Source of the DNA: Prorocentrum cordatum
Taxonomy: Eukaryota > Sar > Dinophyceae > Prorocentrales > Prorocentraceae
NCBI GenBank assembly: GCA_963575745.1
Contig: CAUYUJ010014755.1
Location: 99,877 to 163,876 of the forward strand
DNA length: 64,000 bases
Reading direction: 5' to 3'
Part shown: positions 32,200 through 42,850 of the stretch, piece after piece
Position numbering within the stretch: the stretch's first letter is position 1
Layout of the letters: every line of letters begins with the position of its first letter
Made by a program: the position numbers and the translations under genes
Notes under the pieces: model-generated
The model's input: only the letters and a program-made list of their open reading frames with translations
What the model was told of the DNA's origin: nothing
Database searches by the model: none

Positions 32200-33430
32200 T
32201 GGATCCAGGACTCTCCCCAGGGGCGTTCACTCCTCCCCCCTCGACCTGCTCCCTTCCTCTTGCCTCCCTCCTACCCCTCTCCTCCCTTCCTCCTCCCGCC
32301 TCCTCCATCCCTCACCCCTACTCCTTCCCCAAGTTGCATCCGCAGCGGGCTCCACTCCAGTCCACTCATGCCTCTCTCCCTTCTCGGCGAACATCGGCTC
32401 GACGACTTCTTGTGACCGCGTACCCTAGCCTCCTTCCTTCTGCCTCATCCCTCCTTCCTCCGACTTCCTTCCTTCCGTCACTCTCCGTCCCCCTCCTCAG
32501 TAGCAGCAGGAGCGCCGCCGACGTCGTCGCCGCTGCGATTGTCCTCGCCGCCGTTGTCGATGTCGGTGCAGTCGTCGTCGCCGCGGTCGACGTCGTCCTC
32601 GTGGTTGTTGTGGTCATCGCGGTTGCCGTCGTCGTAGTTTTAGTGGTCTTTGGTAGTAGTCGTAGTGTAGTCATCCTCGCTGCCTCCGCCGTTGTCGCTG
32701 CCGTCGCCGTCGCCGTGGTTGCGTGAGCTATGGGGAAGCCGCCTCGCAAAGGGGGAGGCGCGGCGATCGGCGGCGCCAGACTGGAGCCGCTGGCTGTGCA
32801 CCGACGCCAGGGTCGCCACGTTCCCGAGGCTTCTAGACAGGTGACGCAGGGATTTCAGGGAGCACACGGGGAGAGGGCCCAAGCGCGCCCAGAACAGAGG
32901 GCTTGGCCCCTGACTGAGAATTCAATTCGCATACAGCATTCAATCCAGTTGAATTAGATTCGTCGACCCTGCTGGGTCAAGGGTACCTTGTTGCGTTCTT
33001 CGTTTTGCGTCCTAAGTCCTCTGCGTTCCTGGGGCGATGCGGCCCTCGGAAAGGGTCTTGTATCCTTTCGCGTGTCCTCTCCAATCAATTTCGACTATCC
33101 TGGAAAAGCTGGATCTTGAAGGTTCGTCGCAGGGTCTGGGCACTCGTGCTTCTAGGACCCCGGTTTATCAGAAGACGGCCCTTGTTGTCTCTCCCTTTTT
33201 TCTTTCCCGGTGCAATTTCGGCCCTTGCTTGTTAGCTGTAGCTTGGACGGCGCGCGGCCTTTCCGTCTGCGCTCGCGAACAAAAAGTACCCCACCAGCCC
33301 ATCCAGACACAAATCGCCAAGCGAGTTGCATTGATCAGGGAAGTGTAGAAGCATGCGCTGTAGCAGCCGGCAACCGCCTCGGAAGTTTTTTCTCGTTGGG
33401 GCTCTTTTGGAGGGTCTCTTGGGGCCCCTC
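32200..33430. other. Pyrimidine tracts and exon-like island, no firm gene
   Basis: CT-rich tract (32,220-32,500), GTC satellite (32,520-32,720), then a small island 32,730-32,841 readable as RKGGGAAIGGARLEPLAVHR and ending AGACAGGTGACG, a possible donor. 32,860-33,430 is unique DNA with an open frame of no recognised family. Confidence 0.35.
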
Positions 33431-33439
33431 CTCCCAGAA

Positions 33440-34690
33440 CACTATTCCGCGTCGCGTCGCACCCCTCCTCCCCGTCCCCGCCCCCCCTCCCCAGCGTTCC
33501 CCAGCGGCCCAGTGCCCCTTCCGGCCCAACCAATTTATTCCGCGTCGCGTCGCGCCCGCGTGGGTCGTGGCCTCATAAGGAGCTCCACCGAATCAGGCGC
33601 CCACAACGCGGCATTCACATTTGCATGCGGCGAGATCCATCGCCGGGATCTTATGTTTCTCCTCCTCCCTTCCCTTTGCCATGGCACGCGTGCCATTTGT
33701 TTCGACATCGCACCACCCCTGCCGCCCCGCCCCCCCCGTCTGCCCACCCACCCACCCACGCAAACCACAACCACCACCAGCGCGACACCGCCCCCCGTCC
33801 AGTGTTCCGCCCCGACCACTTTATACACCGACCACCACCACCACCACCAGCGCGACACCGCCCCCCGCCTAGTGCCCTGTCCAGCCCGCCCTTGTCCGCC
33901 CCAGCCACTTTATACACCAACCGCAACAACCGCCGGCGTGACACCGTCCCCCGTCCAGTGCCCTCTCCAAGCAACCCCCTTCCGCCCCGATCCTTTTTTT
34001 TTCGGCGTCGCACCGCCCCCGCCGTCCTGCCCCCCCCGACCCTTCCCTTTTCACCGGCCGCCCAGTGCTCCGTTTCCACCCCACCCCAGACCCCCTCTGC
34101 CCCGACCACGACCATTTTATTCCGGCGTCGCACCGCCCCCAGCGCTGTTTCTACCCCGCCCCCCTCCGCCCCAGCCATTTTATTTCGGCGTCGCACCGCC
34201 CCCGCCGCCCCGCCCCCGCGACCTTTCCTCCCTCCCCACCCGCCCAGTGCACCCCGCCCCCCTCCGCGCGGACAACTTCACTTCGGCGTCGCACCGCCCC
34301 CACCGCCCCGCCCACCCGACCCTTCCCCCCTCCCCAGCCGCCCAGCGCCCCGTTTTCCACCCCGCCCCCTCCGCCCCGACCGAATTATTTCGGCGTCGCG
34401 CCGCCCCGCCCCCCCGCCCCCCCCCGTTCCTCCACCCACCCACCACACAAACCACCACCACCACCACCACCACCACCACCACACCACCACCACCACCACC
34501 ACCACCAGCGTTGAACCTTTCTGCCCCGACCATTTCATTTCTGCGTCGCACCGCCCCCCCCCGCCCAGTGCCTCTTCTACACCGCCCCCCCTCCGCCCCG
34601 ACCGCCCCGCCCCCGCGACCCTTTGCAGCCCGCCCCCCTCCGCCCCGACCATTTGGTTTTGGCGTCGCACCGCCCCTGCCGCCCCGACCC
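33440..34690 (+). repeat. Minisatellite with TTCGGCGTCGCACCGCCCC core
   Basis: At least ten copies of a core like TATTTCGGCGTCGCACCGCC, spaced 60-150 bp, joined by C-rich linkers with CCGCCCCGACCA and GCCCAGTG. A (CCA)n run lies at 34,450-34,508. All three plus frames stay open for hundreds of codons (Pro, Thr, Ala), which reflects composition, so the long open frames are not called as genes. Confidence 0.75.
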
Positions 34691-34699
34691 TCCCCCTTC

Positions 34700-35010
34700 C
34701 CCACACGCCCAGTGTTTTCTGCACACCGCGCCCTTCGCACCGATTCGTTTTTTAGGGAAGAAGGGGCTCTGAAAGAGGAAAGGATACTGTTCCCAGAGGG
34801 CTCGTGGGATTTCGCGACGGCACCGGCGCCGCGACCGCCCCCTTCTGCCCCCGCTCCTCGCTGACGCCGACGCTTCTCGAGTTCGCCTTCCGACGCCATT
34901 CTTGCGGCCATGTGTGGGCACTCCTTGTCCGATTTCTCGCCCACCCTCTCCCCCCTCCTCCTTTTTTTTTTCTCCTCCTCCTCCTCCTCTTCCTCCCCTT
35001 TTCTCCTCCT
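34700..35010. other. Unique DNA and CTC tract at the 3' edge of the LINE
   Basis: 34,740-34,950 is unique; 34,955-35,010 is a pyrimidine tract that abuts the LINE 3' end. No gene seen. Confidence 0.5.
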
Positions 35011-35153
35011 GAACTGAAAACTACCACAGAACGCGCGAAGCGTTCAGGGAAAGTATGCACCCAATTAATGAAAGAAAAGCGAGCGAGTTGTCAGATGATT
35101 AGCGACGGCAATCGGAGCCAAAGTCTCCCCACGAGTGCCCATCAAAGAACGGG

Positions 35154-36033
35154 TCAAGTGGGCAATGAATTTTGCCAGCCTGGGATCGAGAGCGTCCTCA
35201 ACACCAATCGCAAAATCATTATGATCGGTCGGGTAAGCTCAAGCCAGCGCGCAGCACTCCAGGGGGGGCCAGCGAGCATACCCACAGCGGATCCCTCACG
35301 AATCATAGCTAAAAATGTCTGAAGGGCTCGGGGGTCCATTAAATTTCCAGCCGCGCTATCATTTTGCATGTCAACGGACAGCATGACTAAGGGGTGAGGC
35401 GATTTGTTCACCAGCCCATCAACATAAAACTGTACATCCCCCATCGCCGCTGGCCATTAAACATGTGTAGAACATACTTAGTGCTTCCGATGGGCCTTGA
35501 GATGTCCACAGCTTCGGAGGGAAAAGGGGGTCTCGACGAGGACAGGCGCGGGCGGGGGGACTGGGGGGGCCAACTCTGCCAGGATCCTTGGAGGTTGCAT
35601 TGGGGATAGGAGGGCCGTGGAAGCTATACTTGGGGACCATAGCTCTCTCAGCTCTCAGGCCCCGCTTCTTCATGCCCTTGGTTTCGGCAGCGATCTCGGC
35701 GGCCTCTTGTATTTTATGGTCCTCGGCCACCACCGGAAAAGAGGAAATGCAAGCTTGAAAGTGCACCGGTCTGCCGCGCTTCAAGCGCCTCACAAGACGG
35801 CTCCTCGAAGGGAACAGAGTGCAACAGCGTTGACAGCAAGTGCCGACAACATACTTCAAGGCGAGGTCGGTCGACGGGCGCGCTTGAAGATGGCGTTTCC
35901 TCCGCGCGCCAACGGTGGCAGACGCGCGGCCGCAATCGCAGCGCGCGAAGCAAACGTCGGGAGTGGGGTCCACGCAAGAGGGTGGGGAGAAGCATGGCGG
36001 TCGGTGCACATATTGAAAATCGCCCTTCTCCAA
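35154..36033 (-). pseudogene. LINE C-terminal zinc finger and GPP-type extension
   Basis: The minus strand encodes VVGTCCQRCCTLFPSRSRL followed by VRRLKRGRP (about 35,860-35,770), a C-x2-C then Arg/His finger as found at the end of dinoflagellate LINE proteins, then an Ala/Glu/Lys helix. After a frame change, LVMLSVDMQNDSAAGNLMD and MIREGSAVGMLAGPPWSAAR appear (35,400-35,240). The latter resembles a domain often found in dinoflagellate polyproteins around a G-P-P-C-E-T-W-S-A-A-R core, here shortened to GPP-W-S-A-A-R, with the Cys missing. Its function is not known to me. Confidence 0.5.
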
Positions 36034-36729
36034 ATGGCAAGCCTGAACTGATCGGCGCCCCGACGCCTGCGGGCATTGAGCGCGCTGGAAATGGCGCGGG
36101 ATAAAACCGACGGAGCCCCTCGGGCAAGAGCCGCCCAGTATGACAGGGGGGGGGGGGGCTTTTCACCGGCAGACGCACAACGGCAGACCCAGGCGAAATC
36201 TTCGATCACCATGCGCGCCCAGGAGTCACGCCCCTCAAGAAGGTGATCGACAAAACAACCTGAGCAGAGGGGGGGCCCCTAGCGGCCAAGCGACCAACGT
36301 ACTCTAGACGCCGAGACGCCTGAGTCGGAGCAGAACAATGAGGGCGAGGCGGTCATCCTTGAGCAGAACCTCGGCATTCATGGGCCTGCGCCCAGGTGCC
36401 GCATCGCGGGCTCTCCCAGCAGCAGCGCGGCAACTCCCCGCATAGGCAGTCGGCAGAATCGAAAAATCGCGGGCCAAGAATCTGCTCCAAATCGTTCCAT
36501 TGAACAGAAGACTAGACGCACGCCAGGCGTCGGTCGACTGAGCTTTCCGAGCGAGCCCCAGCTTGGGGCGAGGGATAATCGAAGCCCGAAGCGGTCCCAG
36601 GGACATTTGTTGCTTGGATCTCCGAAGCGCGAGCTCGGGGCGCAGGGGCCCGTCGCGATGAACCACGGCCCCGAGGGGCGCGCGAACATCAGAGGGGTAA
36701 ACTGAAGTTCCGAGAAGAGGCCAACTTAG

Positions 36730-37690
36730 ATCCATTCTGATCCACAAACAATTTGTTTGGCCTGAACAATGCAGGTGCCTCTAATGGAGAGCAGGATGGC
36801 GGATTCACCCTTCCCATAGTTCAGGCTCATGCCATAGCTCAACGTGGTGTCGCGGAGGATAGTCACCAGGCTGGCCAGCTGGTCTCCGAGGAGGCGATTG
36901 TCTTTACACGCGCGCGCGCGAGGGCGAGGTCGCCCACGAAAGCCAACTCCGCCACCATCGGCGCGCTACACAGAAAGGCAGGGCCGGGGAAGGTGGTTGG
37001 GGGGCTTCCAAAGCATCTTGACCCAGTGCGGGTCCTGACAGTGCGGCTACTTCCTTGCGCTCCAAACCGAGCGTCGGCGCGGGCCGCAGAAGCCAACTCC
37101 AGAAGGTGCGCATCCTGGAGAGAGTCAGGGGCCAAGGTAGGGTGGGCCATGAAAAGTCCTGAATAGGGACCAACCAAGGAGGGGCCCCGGCTTGGTCAAT
37201 GATTTCCGCGCGATCTTCCACCGACGAGCCAACGGGGAGGGCGATGCCCTTCGCGACGGTGTAGGAAACTTGCGTGGGATCACCGGACACCAGCGCCGAA
37301 GTGAATCTTCTGTGGCGAGCGAGATCCATGAAATTAGAAGTCGCATGGAGGGCCATGGCCGCCCGCCCTACCTTCGCAACCTCCGAATTGGGTATCCAAC
37401 AACACGTGTTCAAGGACAGAGTATCAGGGCCCTCTGAGACATTTATGATGGTGCTTTCACGGTTGCTCATCAGGAGCATATGTCTGCACTGCTCAATATA
37501 CTCAGCATCGCCCTCTCCTTCCAGAGCTCATGAGTCCAACCGCCCGTGAAATCCAGGGGCTCTCCGCCGAGGATGCCAACCTTGACGTGCAGCGGGTGCG
37601 CCAGTCTAGCGCGCGCCTCTGGGGCAGCTTTCTGAGGGCTGTCAGGAACGAGATCGGGGCCGCCAGCTTTTTTTTCCCAGCGCGCACGCT
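36730..37690 (-). pseudogene. LINE reverse transcriptase region, frameshifted
   Basis: The clearest box is AFVGDLAL (about 36,950-36,915), at the place of the catalytic YADDL motif, followed about 40 residues later by MSLNYGKGESAIL (36,840-36,795), which matches the conserved N-x-x-K-T/S-E region after the active site. Upstream, a conserved MALHATSNFMDLARHRR-type stretch lies near 37,340. The tail (36,747-36,304) has W and aromatic positions typical of the LINE thumb region. The active-site box reads F-V-G-D rather than Y-x-D-D, so one catalytic Asp is lost. Several frame changes are present. Confidence 0.6.
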
Positions 37691-38559
37691 TGCAACTGCG
37701 AGTCGTTTGATCCAGGGACATCATTGCCCGGGCACCTGACAGGAGGGGGAACAGCAAGATAATGCTGCATGGCGCTGTGCTTCTGCAATATGAATTCGGC
37801 AGACAAGGTCTCGGCTCGCTCCATCTTAGCAAAGGGCTTTTGAGTGCCATCAGCAACTTCGCGAGGCGCGGCCAAAACCTCGCCTCTAGGTTCCTTTCGA
37901 CTCGGGAGATGTTTGGAGGGGCATTTACCAGGGCGGCCTCCAAAGGCCAGGGGGCGACGGAGAATGGCCTGCTGGCCTCTGGCACCATCCGATTCCACCG
38001 CGCCCTGGACTTGCTCAGACATGCTCTCCAGACAAGCCGCGCGGTCGCCCTCTAGAAGCGAACGCGCCATTCCCCCCGAACTCTTCGGGAAGGCATCGGT
38101 TTCCGCAAGCAGGTCTGACTTTCCATCGCCCCACCCTGGAAACCCGAGGTGGCGAACACCAGGTCTTCGAGGAAACTCCATGGCGACGGGGTCGCCCCAG
38201 GAGGGCGGGTGGCGCGCGGCGACGTCAGAGGGCCCCAATGGGCTCTTTAGCGCAACTAGCCCCCCCTTTAGGAGGGGGGGGGGGGGGAATGGTAGTCCTT
38301 GCGCTCGCTCATGGTGCGTGGTCTCGCGCAGGGCTTGCGGGGGGGGGGGCTGCGGGGGGGGGGGAAGCCCTATTGGCCGCGTCCCTGACGTGGCTGGCCA
38401 CGAGAGGGTAGCGGGCGTTGACGTCAGGCCTCAGGGAACCAGAGGATCATCCAAGAGCAGCTCCACAAACTTAGCCTGCTTGACAGGGCCCAACCTCGCA
38501 TGCTTATCCAGACTCGGGGCAGCGCCAGGAACGAACCAGATGGCCATTGAAGGTCAGAA

Positions 38560-39260
38560 AAGAACAGGCCCATGGTCCTCGGGTTCAACCAGAAAATCCC
38601 AGATGCCAGACGCCATGACCCTTGACACACTGAGTGGGCCTGGCAGCGGTCAGGGCGCTATCCAGGCGGTGAGGGGTGCCGCTGCGGGCAGTCCAGGTGG
38701 AGCGCTCCGTGCTGATGGGGAAGAGGGTGGTGGGTGCATCAAGACCTGACCAGGCCAAGTCGCCCATCAGGAGGGGGCCTCCTTTCTCTAAGTCCTGGGG
38801 GAAGCCCTGGGCGCCAACTCCGATGCCATCGACCAGCTGACAACCAAGTCTGGCGCTGGCGCCCACAGAAAGGTCCGTCTTCCACGTCGAGGCGAGGGGG
38901 GGGGGGGGTCCTCCCACCAAGCAGTCCTGACATCCATGTCACAGTCATTGTGGCGAGCATGGGGCGCGGCGAGGGCGCGCCTAAAGGCCGGGGCGTTAAC
39001 CTCGGCGATGCGGCGGCGGGGTTCGGCGCGAACCACCGCGAAGTGCCGCTTCTCAAACGCGAGGAGCACTCCATCACGAGAGCCATAGGGGTTATGGAGA
39101 GACACCCGAAGCTCAGCCCCCAAGTTACCTTCGACCGACCCCGAGCTGAAGACCGCGAAAGTGCTGGCAGCACGAGAACCTCGCTTGGCGCGGGCCTCCT
39201 GAAGGCCCGCGAAGGCCACTCCATCCAAGTCGAACTGCGTCCTATGGAGGTCGGTATCCC
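38560..39260 (-). pseudogene. LINE endonuclease domain (EEP family), frameshifted
   Basis: Family hallmarks are visible in order on the minus strand: a GLQEAR motif (near 39,200; normally QET/QEtR), GNLGAELRVS (near 39,110), APHARH (near 38,960), TAWWED (38,930), then in another frame VGASARLG in place of the canonical DANS/DxNA box, TTLFPISTERSTWTARSGTPHRLD (shown by its TTLFP, STW and HRLD boxes, 38,750-38,650) and finally EPEDHGPV near 38,580, the catalytic His region. The domain would nick target DNA for priming. The frame change near 38,900 and the altered Asn-Ala box mean it is inactive here. Confidence 0.65.
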
Positions 39261-40982
39261 CGCGGCTTTCCGCGAATCGCACGGAAAGGTCTTCTGATTC
39301 ACCGTGCCGAAGCGTCAAAGCGTGGTGATATACAACTCGCAGAGAAATCTGCGCCTTGACTGTGGGCGCTTTTTTTGGGGTGCCCTGAACGGAACCCTTC
39401 TCCTTAGCAGGGTCGGGCAAACGGGTAGTGGTAGCGAGGGCCGAGCAGGTGGTGAGAGCGGACCTAGGCTGGCACCAATCTTCGGCCGTCAAGCGGAGGA
39501 TAAGCCGGGCGCAGGGCTTGGGGGCGCGCCTGAGCCAGTCCCATTTCGAACAACGGGAGGCGGCGAGAACATCCACAGTCGGCGCCGAGGGCAAGAGAAA
39601 CGAACCACGGGCATCACGCATGGCCAGACGATCACAACGTCCGTTTCAAGGATGGCCACCATGTCTTGGTCCATAACAGATCTGAACTTCACATTGCGCA
39701 CGGGCAGAGAGGTAGAGGGTGTGGGTAGTGTGGCTGAGTATCTCAGCAGAGGCAATGGACGAACCCCCCGAAGCAGCATCGATGGCCGCCAAACAACCCG
39801 AGGAACTCGTGATCCGATTGTCAGCCCCTCGGGTAACCGACCAGATCAGACACCAGAGGCCCCCAACCAACTCAGGAACAACGGCGCCACTTGGGGAGGA
39901 AAGCCCAAGGAAGGCCAACATGGCCCGCGACCAAAAAGCACCGCCGAAACCAACACTTCCATCTTCGTTGGCCAGAACATGGGCCATGGACCGCCCCGCC
40001 CCCTCGGGGTCGGAAGCGTAGACCCGTCAACAAAGAGATAGTTGGTAGTGCCCATGCCTGACTGCACAGGCACAATATCCAAAGCCGTAGACTCCAATGG
40101 ATGGATATCTCCACGACCACCCACGTCTCCTGAGGGCTCGAAGCCGCCAGGCAGGGTGAGACCTTCCAAAATTGATCGTGGTCGCTGAATATCGCACCGC
40201 ATGGCATCCTTCTTGGCCACCGCGCAAGGCCCCAGGGCGTCGGCGAGTGAGATGGGTATTCCAGGGCCCAGGAACTGGAGGGGGCGCCCCAACTCCCACG
40301 CCCGCAACGAGGGCGGAGGAGAAACGGATGGGGGGGTGGACATCTTCGGCATGGTGCGCGCGAGACGGCCCCCCCCCCATGTGCTCGTGGCGCATAGCTT
40401 CAAAAACCGATCCTGGATGTTCGAAAGCCCCAGGTTCGAATTCCCCCCAACCAAGCCGGACGGGGGAAGGGGTCAGAAATCAAATTCGAATCATTCGGGG
40501 GCTCCTCGGAAGGGAGAGGCGACAGAAATCCGAACGGAGGAAGGGCGGGGGCAGGGGCGCCCCCAACGATCCCAGGGCAGCCTTTTGAGCTGGACGCCTC
40601 GCAGACACTTTCGGCACTGAGGACTGGCCCCGCACCAGCCGAGCCCTCGTCAAATCTAAAAGTGGGCCCCCCTGAGGGCCAGGGGCCTGGGCGGGGGGGG
40701 GGGGGGGCACAGGCGAGGCCAGAGGAGGGGGGGCATTCCTGGGGGCCCTAGGACAACGCGCAGAGCAGGGGTCGTCAGAACATTCGGACACGAATGCCGT
40801 GCAACACCTTGGGTCGCCTGACCTGTGACCCACCTGCTAGGTCGGCCTCGCGCCGTCCGCAGCTTGCTACTCGCTGAGGTACCCGACCAGGAAAACGCCC
40901 CAGTAGCAGTCGACGCCGAGGTAGTACAACGTCAGTGGAACACGGTGTCCCGCTGCCGAAGAAGGGGTAGACGTAGCACTGA

Positions 40983-42270
40983 TCAAATGGCAGCGTCTTC
41001 CTGCGAGGCTGCGTCCAGGCCAGATTGTGCCATGGCTTGCATATTCTCCTCTGACGACATAGGTGTCGCTCTCGGTCTCGATGTGCGCGGGCTGCAGGAC
41101 GCGGCTTCCGCGGCGCGCCCGCGCGTGTTGAGACGATCCTCGCTGCGCGACCCTGCCCTGCCAGGAGAGGGCGATCTCATGCCAGCGACCGACCTGCCAT
41201 CTGAATATGCGACCTCCGTGGGTGCGATAGATGCTGTCTTGACCGATAACGGCGGTGGCGGGCTGACTGGACGCGGCTGCACACCCTTGAAATGTTCCAT
41301 CATCTGTTGCATGCAGAAAGCCATTGTTTGCATCTCCTTTTGCACTGGCGCCAACTGCTTCTGAACTTCACATTGGGCGACCTTGGCGCTATCCGTGACG
41401 CATCATCTCCCTTTGCAGTTCTTGGCGGCGTCGGAGGCGCAGACCATAGCGGGGGCGGCGCGGGGCGCGGCGGCGGAGGGCCGCCCGCAGGCGCTGCAGA
41501 CGCTGCGGGCGGCGGGGGGGGGGGGGCTGCTTCGTCGCCGAGGCCTCCCCCACACCCCCGCCTGCTCTCCGCTCGGCGTCTCGCCATAGAGGTCGAACGC
41601 TGCCTCCACGACGGCAGAATCGTCCTCCTTTTCGGCTGCGTTTTCATCCCCGATGGCCTCCATCAGCTCCGAACGGGTCCTCTTGAAAGCCTTCGCTTAA
41701 TCGAGTAATGTGTTGCAATTGATATTGAGCGCGTCCGCATCTTTATGCTTTGGCTCCCACGCCTTCTGCGCGATCTTGACACGCTGCTTCATGCGCTCGA
41801 TGCCGCCGTCGACCATGGTCAACTGTGTCTCGAAAGGGAGATGAACGATCAGGCATCTTCTTGTCACTGAGAGCTGATGAGCACACTCCGACGTGCCCAT
41901 GTCCTGTGCCCATAGCAGCTTGTGCTGCGTCCCCAACAGCGCGACCCGTGCTCTCAACTCCTTCAAGTATTTCTTGCGAGTGTCCTCCGAGGCACCAGGA
42001 GGGAGTGGCTTGAAATGATCGGACAACACAGCCACCGACGGTGTTGCAATTCTCACGTATGGCGGGGAATCTGCATGATATTTGGTCGTAGTTGTCCACG
42101 GTGCGGCACTCTTCTCGCGTCGGCCTCGGGGGGGCACAGCGCCGAGGGGACTGACCACGTCTCGGACTGCGACCACGCCTCGACGTCTGTCGCCAGTGCT
42201 TCCCGCAACTTTTGCACCATCCCAGGGCGGCGGCGTTCTGAACGCCGCAGGTGCGTTGCCAGCGAGGCAT
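40983..42270 (-). pseudogene. LINE ORF1-like region with Cys motif, frameshifted
   Basis: Starts at the minus-strand ATG 42270 with W-x3-C-G-x2-N and, twelve residues on, W-C-K-S-C-G-K-H-W, a Cys pair arrangement like RanBP2-type zinc fingers common in dinoflagellate proteins; an Arg-Ser-Pro-rich stretch follows. Around 42,120 the frame shifts and continues as a Lys/Leu-rich, probably coiled-coil stretch (EDTRKKYLKELRARVALL) to a stop at 41,697. Similar coding-like frames follow at 41,663-41,540 (MEAIGDENAAEKEDDSAVVE) and 41,370-40,983 (MQTMAFCMQQMMEHFKGVQ). At least two frame changes break it. A role as nucleic-acid chaperone is the usual one for ORF1 and is inferred. Confidence 0.5.
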
Positions 42271-42423
42271 GTGGGATGGAAGAGAACTTGCCTGAAACCC
42301 ACGACCGCACAGGGGCTCGTCGCGGGGATCGTGCGAGAGAGGCCTGCAGACGCTGGGGGCAGCTCGCCTCGAGCCAACCCTTCGGCTGCAGACAGGCACG
42401 AAGCCGCAGGGCACGGTTTCGCA

Positions 42424-42445
42424 CTTGAGCCAAAATGGCTACGGT
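42424..42445 (-). other. Exact 22-nt dinoflagellate spliced-leader sequence (genomic relic)
   Basis: The minus strand reads ACC followed by GTAGCCATTTTGGCTCAAG, a perfect match to the conserved 22-nt leader that dinoflagellates trans-splice onto nuclear mRNAs. It is not an SL RNA gene: the 3' neighbour is TGCGAAACC rather than the GT donor and Sm-site region of an SL RNA. A perfect 22-mer by chance in 64 kb is very unlikely. It stands at the head of the LINE-like element, 153 nt before its first plausible ATG. Confidence 0.9.
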
Positions 42446-42690
42446 TCCCTCTCCTCCTCCTCCTTCTCCTCCTTCTCCCTCCCTTACGCGCAAGAGCCAT
42501 AGCACGCGTAATACCACTTGTTGGGCTGTCATCGGGCCATCTTTGGGCGCTGCAAAATCTGTCTTGCAGGCATCTTGGGCCGCCTTGGGGCCGTCTTGGG
42601 CGCCCCTTTTGTAGCTTGCGTCCAATGTGCAAGTTCTTGTTCACAATCGGGCCTTTTCGTGCCTCCTCCCCGTCCTGACCGCGAGCAAAG
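42446..42690. other. Gap between LINE 5' end and ferredoxin copy 1
   Basis: CTCC-rich tract (42,446-42,482), then unique DNA with a few TCTTGGGCCGCCTTGGGGCC repeats. No similarity to the block upstream of copies 2-5 until about 42,700. Confidence 0.6.
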
Positions 42691-42850
42691 GAAAGGAGAG
42701 GGGAACGGGCAGGAGTTGGTGGTCTCTTGCGGGGTGTGTACCTGCGCACGCTTGAAGGAAGTTCGGCGGCGTCGCGCAACCCTTTTGACTCCAGCTTTCT
42801 CAGCCATATCTTCGCCACAGGCTGCTCCCCAGGCGCCCACCAGCGGGACC

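Larger units (their letters stand above)
35011..42445 (-). mobile_element. LINE-like retrotransposon, 7.4 kb, decayed, with spliced leader at its 5' end
   Basis: Reading on the minus strand: SL copy (42445-42424), ORF1 with a Cys motif (from 42270), a possible RNase H-like stretch (LFVDGST near 40,040), an endonuclease/exonuclease/phosphatase-type endonuclease (about 39,260-38,560), reverse transcriptase (about 37,690-36,730), a zinc-finger tail (about 36,030-35,600) and a GPP-type domain (about 35,440-35,154). No domain is in one continuous frame, so the copy is dead. Both flanks are CTC-rich tracts (42,446-42,480 and 34,960-35,010 on the plus strand), so it entered a polypyrimidine tract; the tract itself may provide the target duplication. 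Domain order fits LINEs seen in dinoflagellates; the boundaries are inferred from the SL and the flanking tracts. Confidence 0.75.

Noticed and set aside
33353-34864. Single open frame of about 500 codons, Pro/Thr/Ala-rich
   Set aside because: All three plus frames are open over the same minisatellite because it nearly lacks T/A-rich stop codons; no domain and no codon bias like the ferredoxins.
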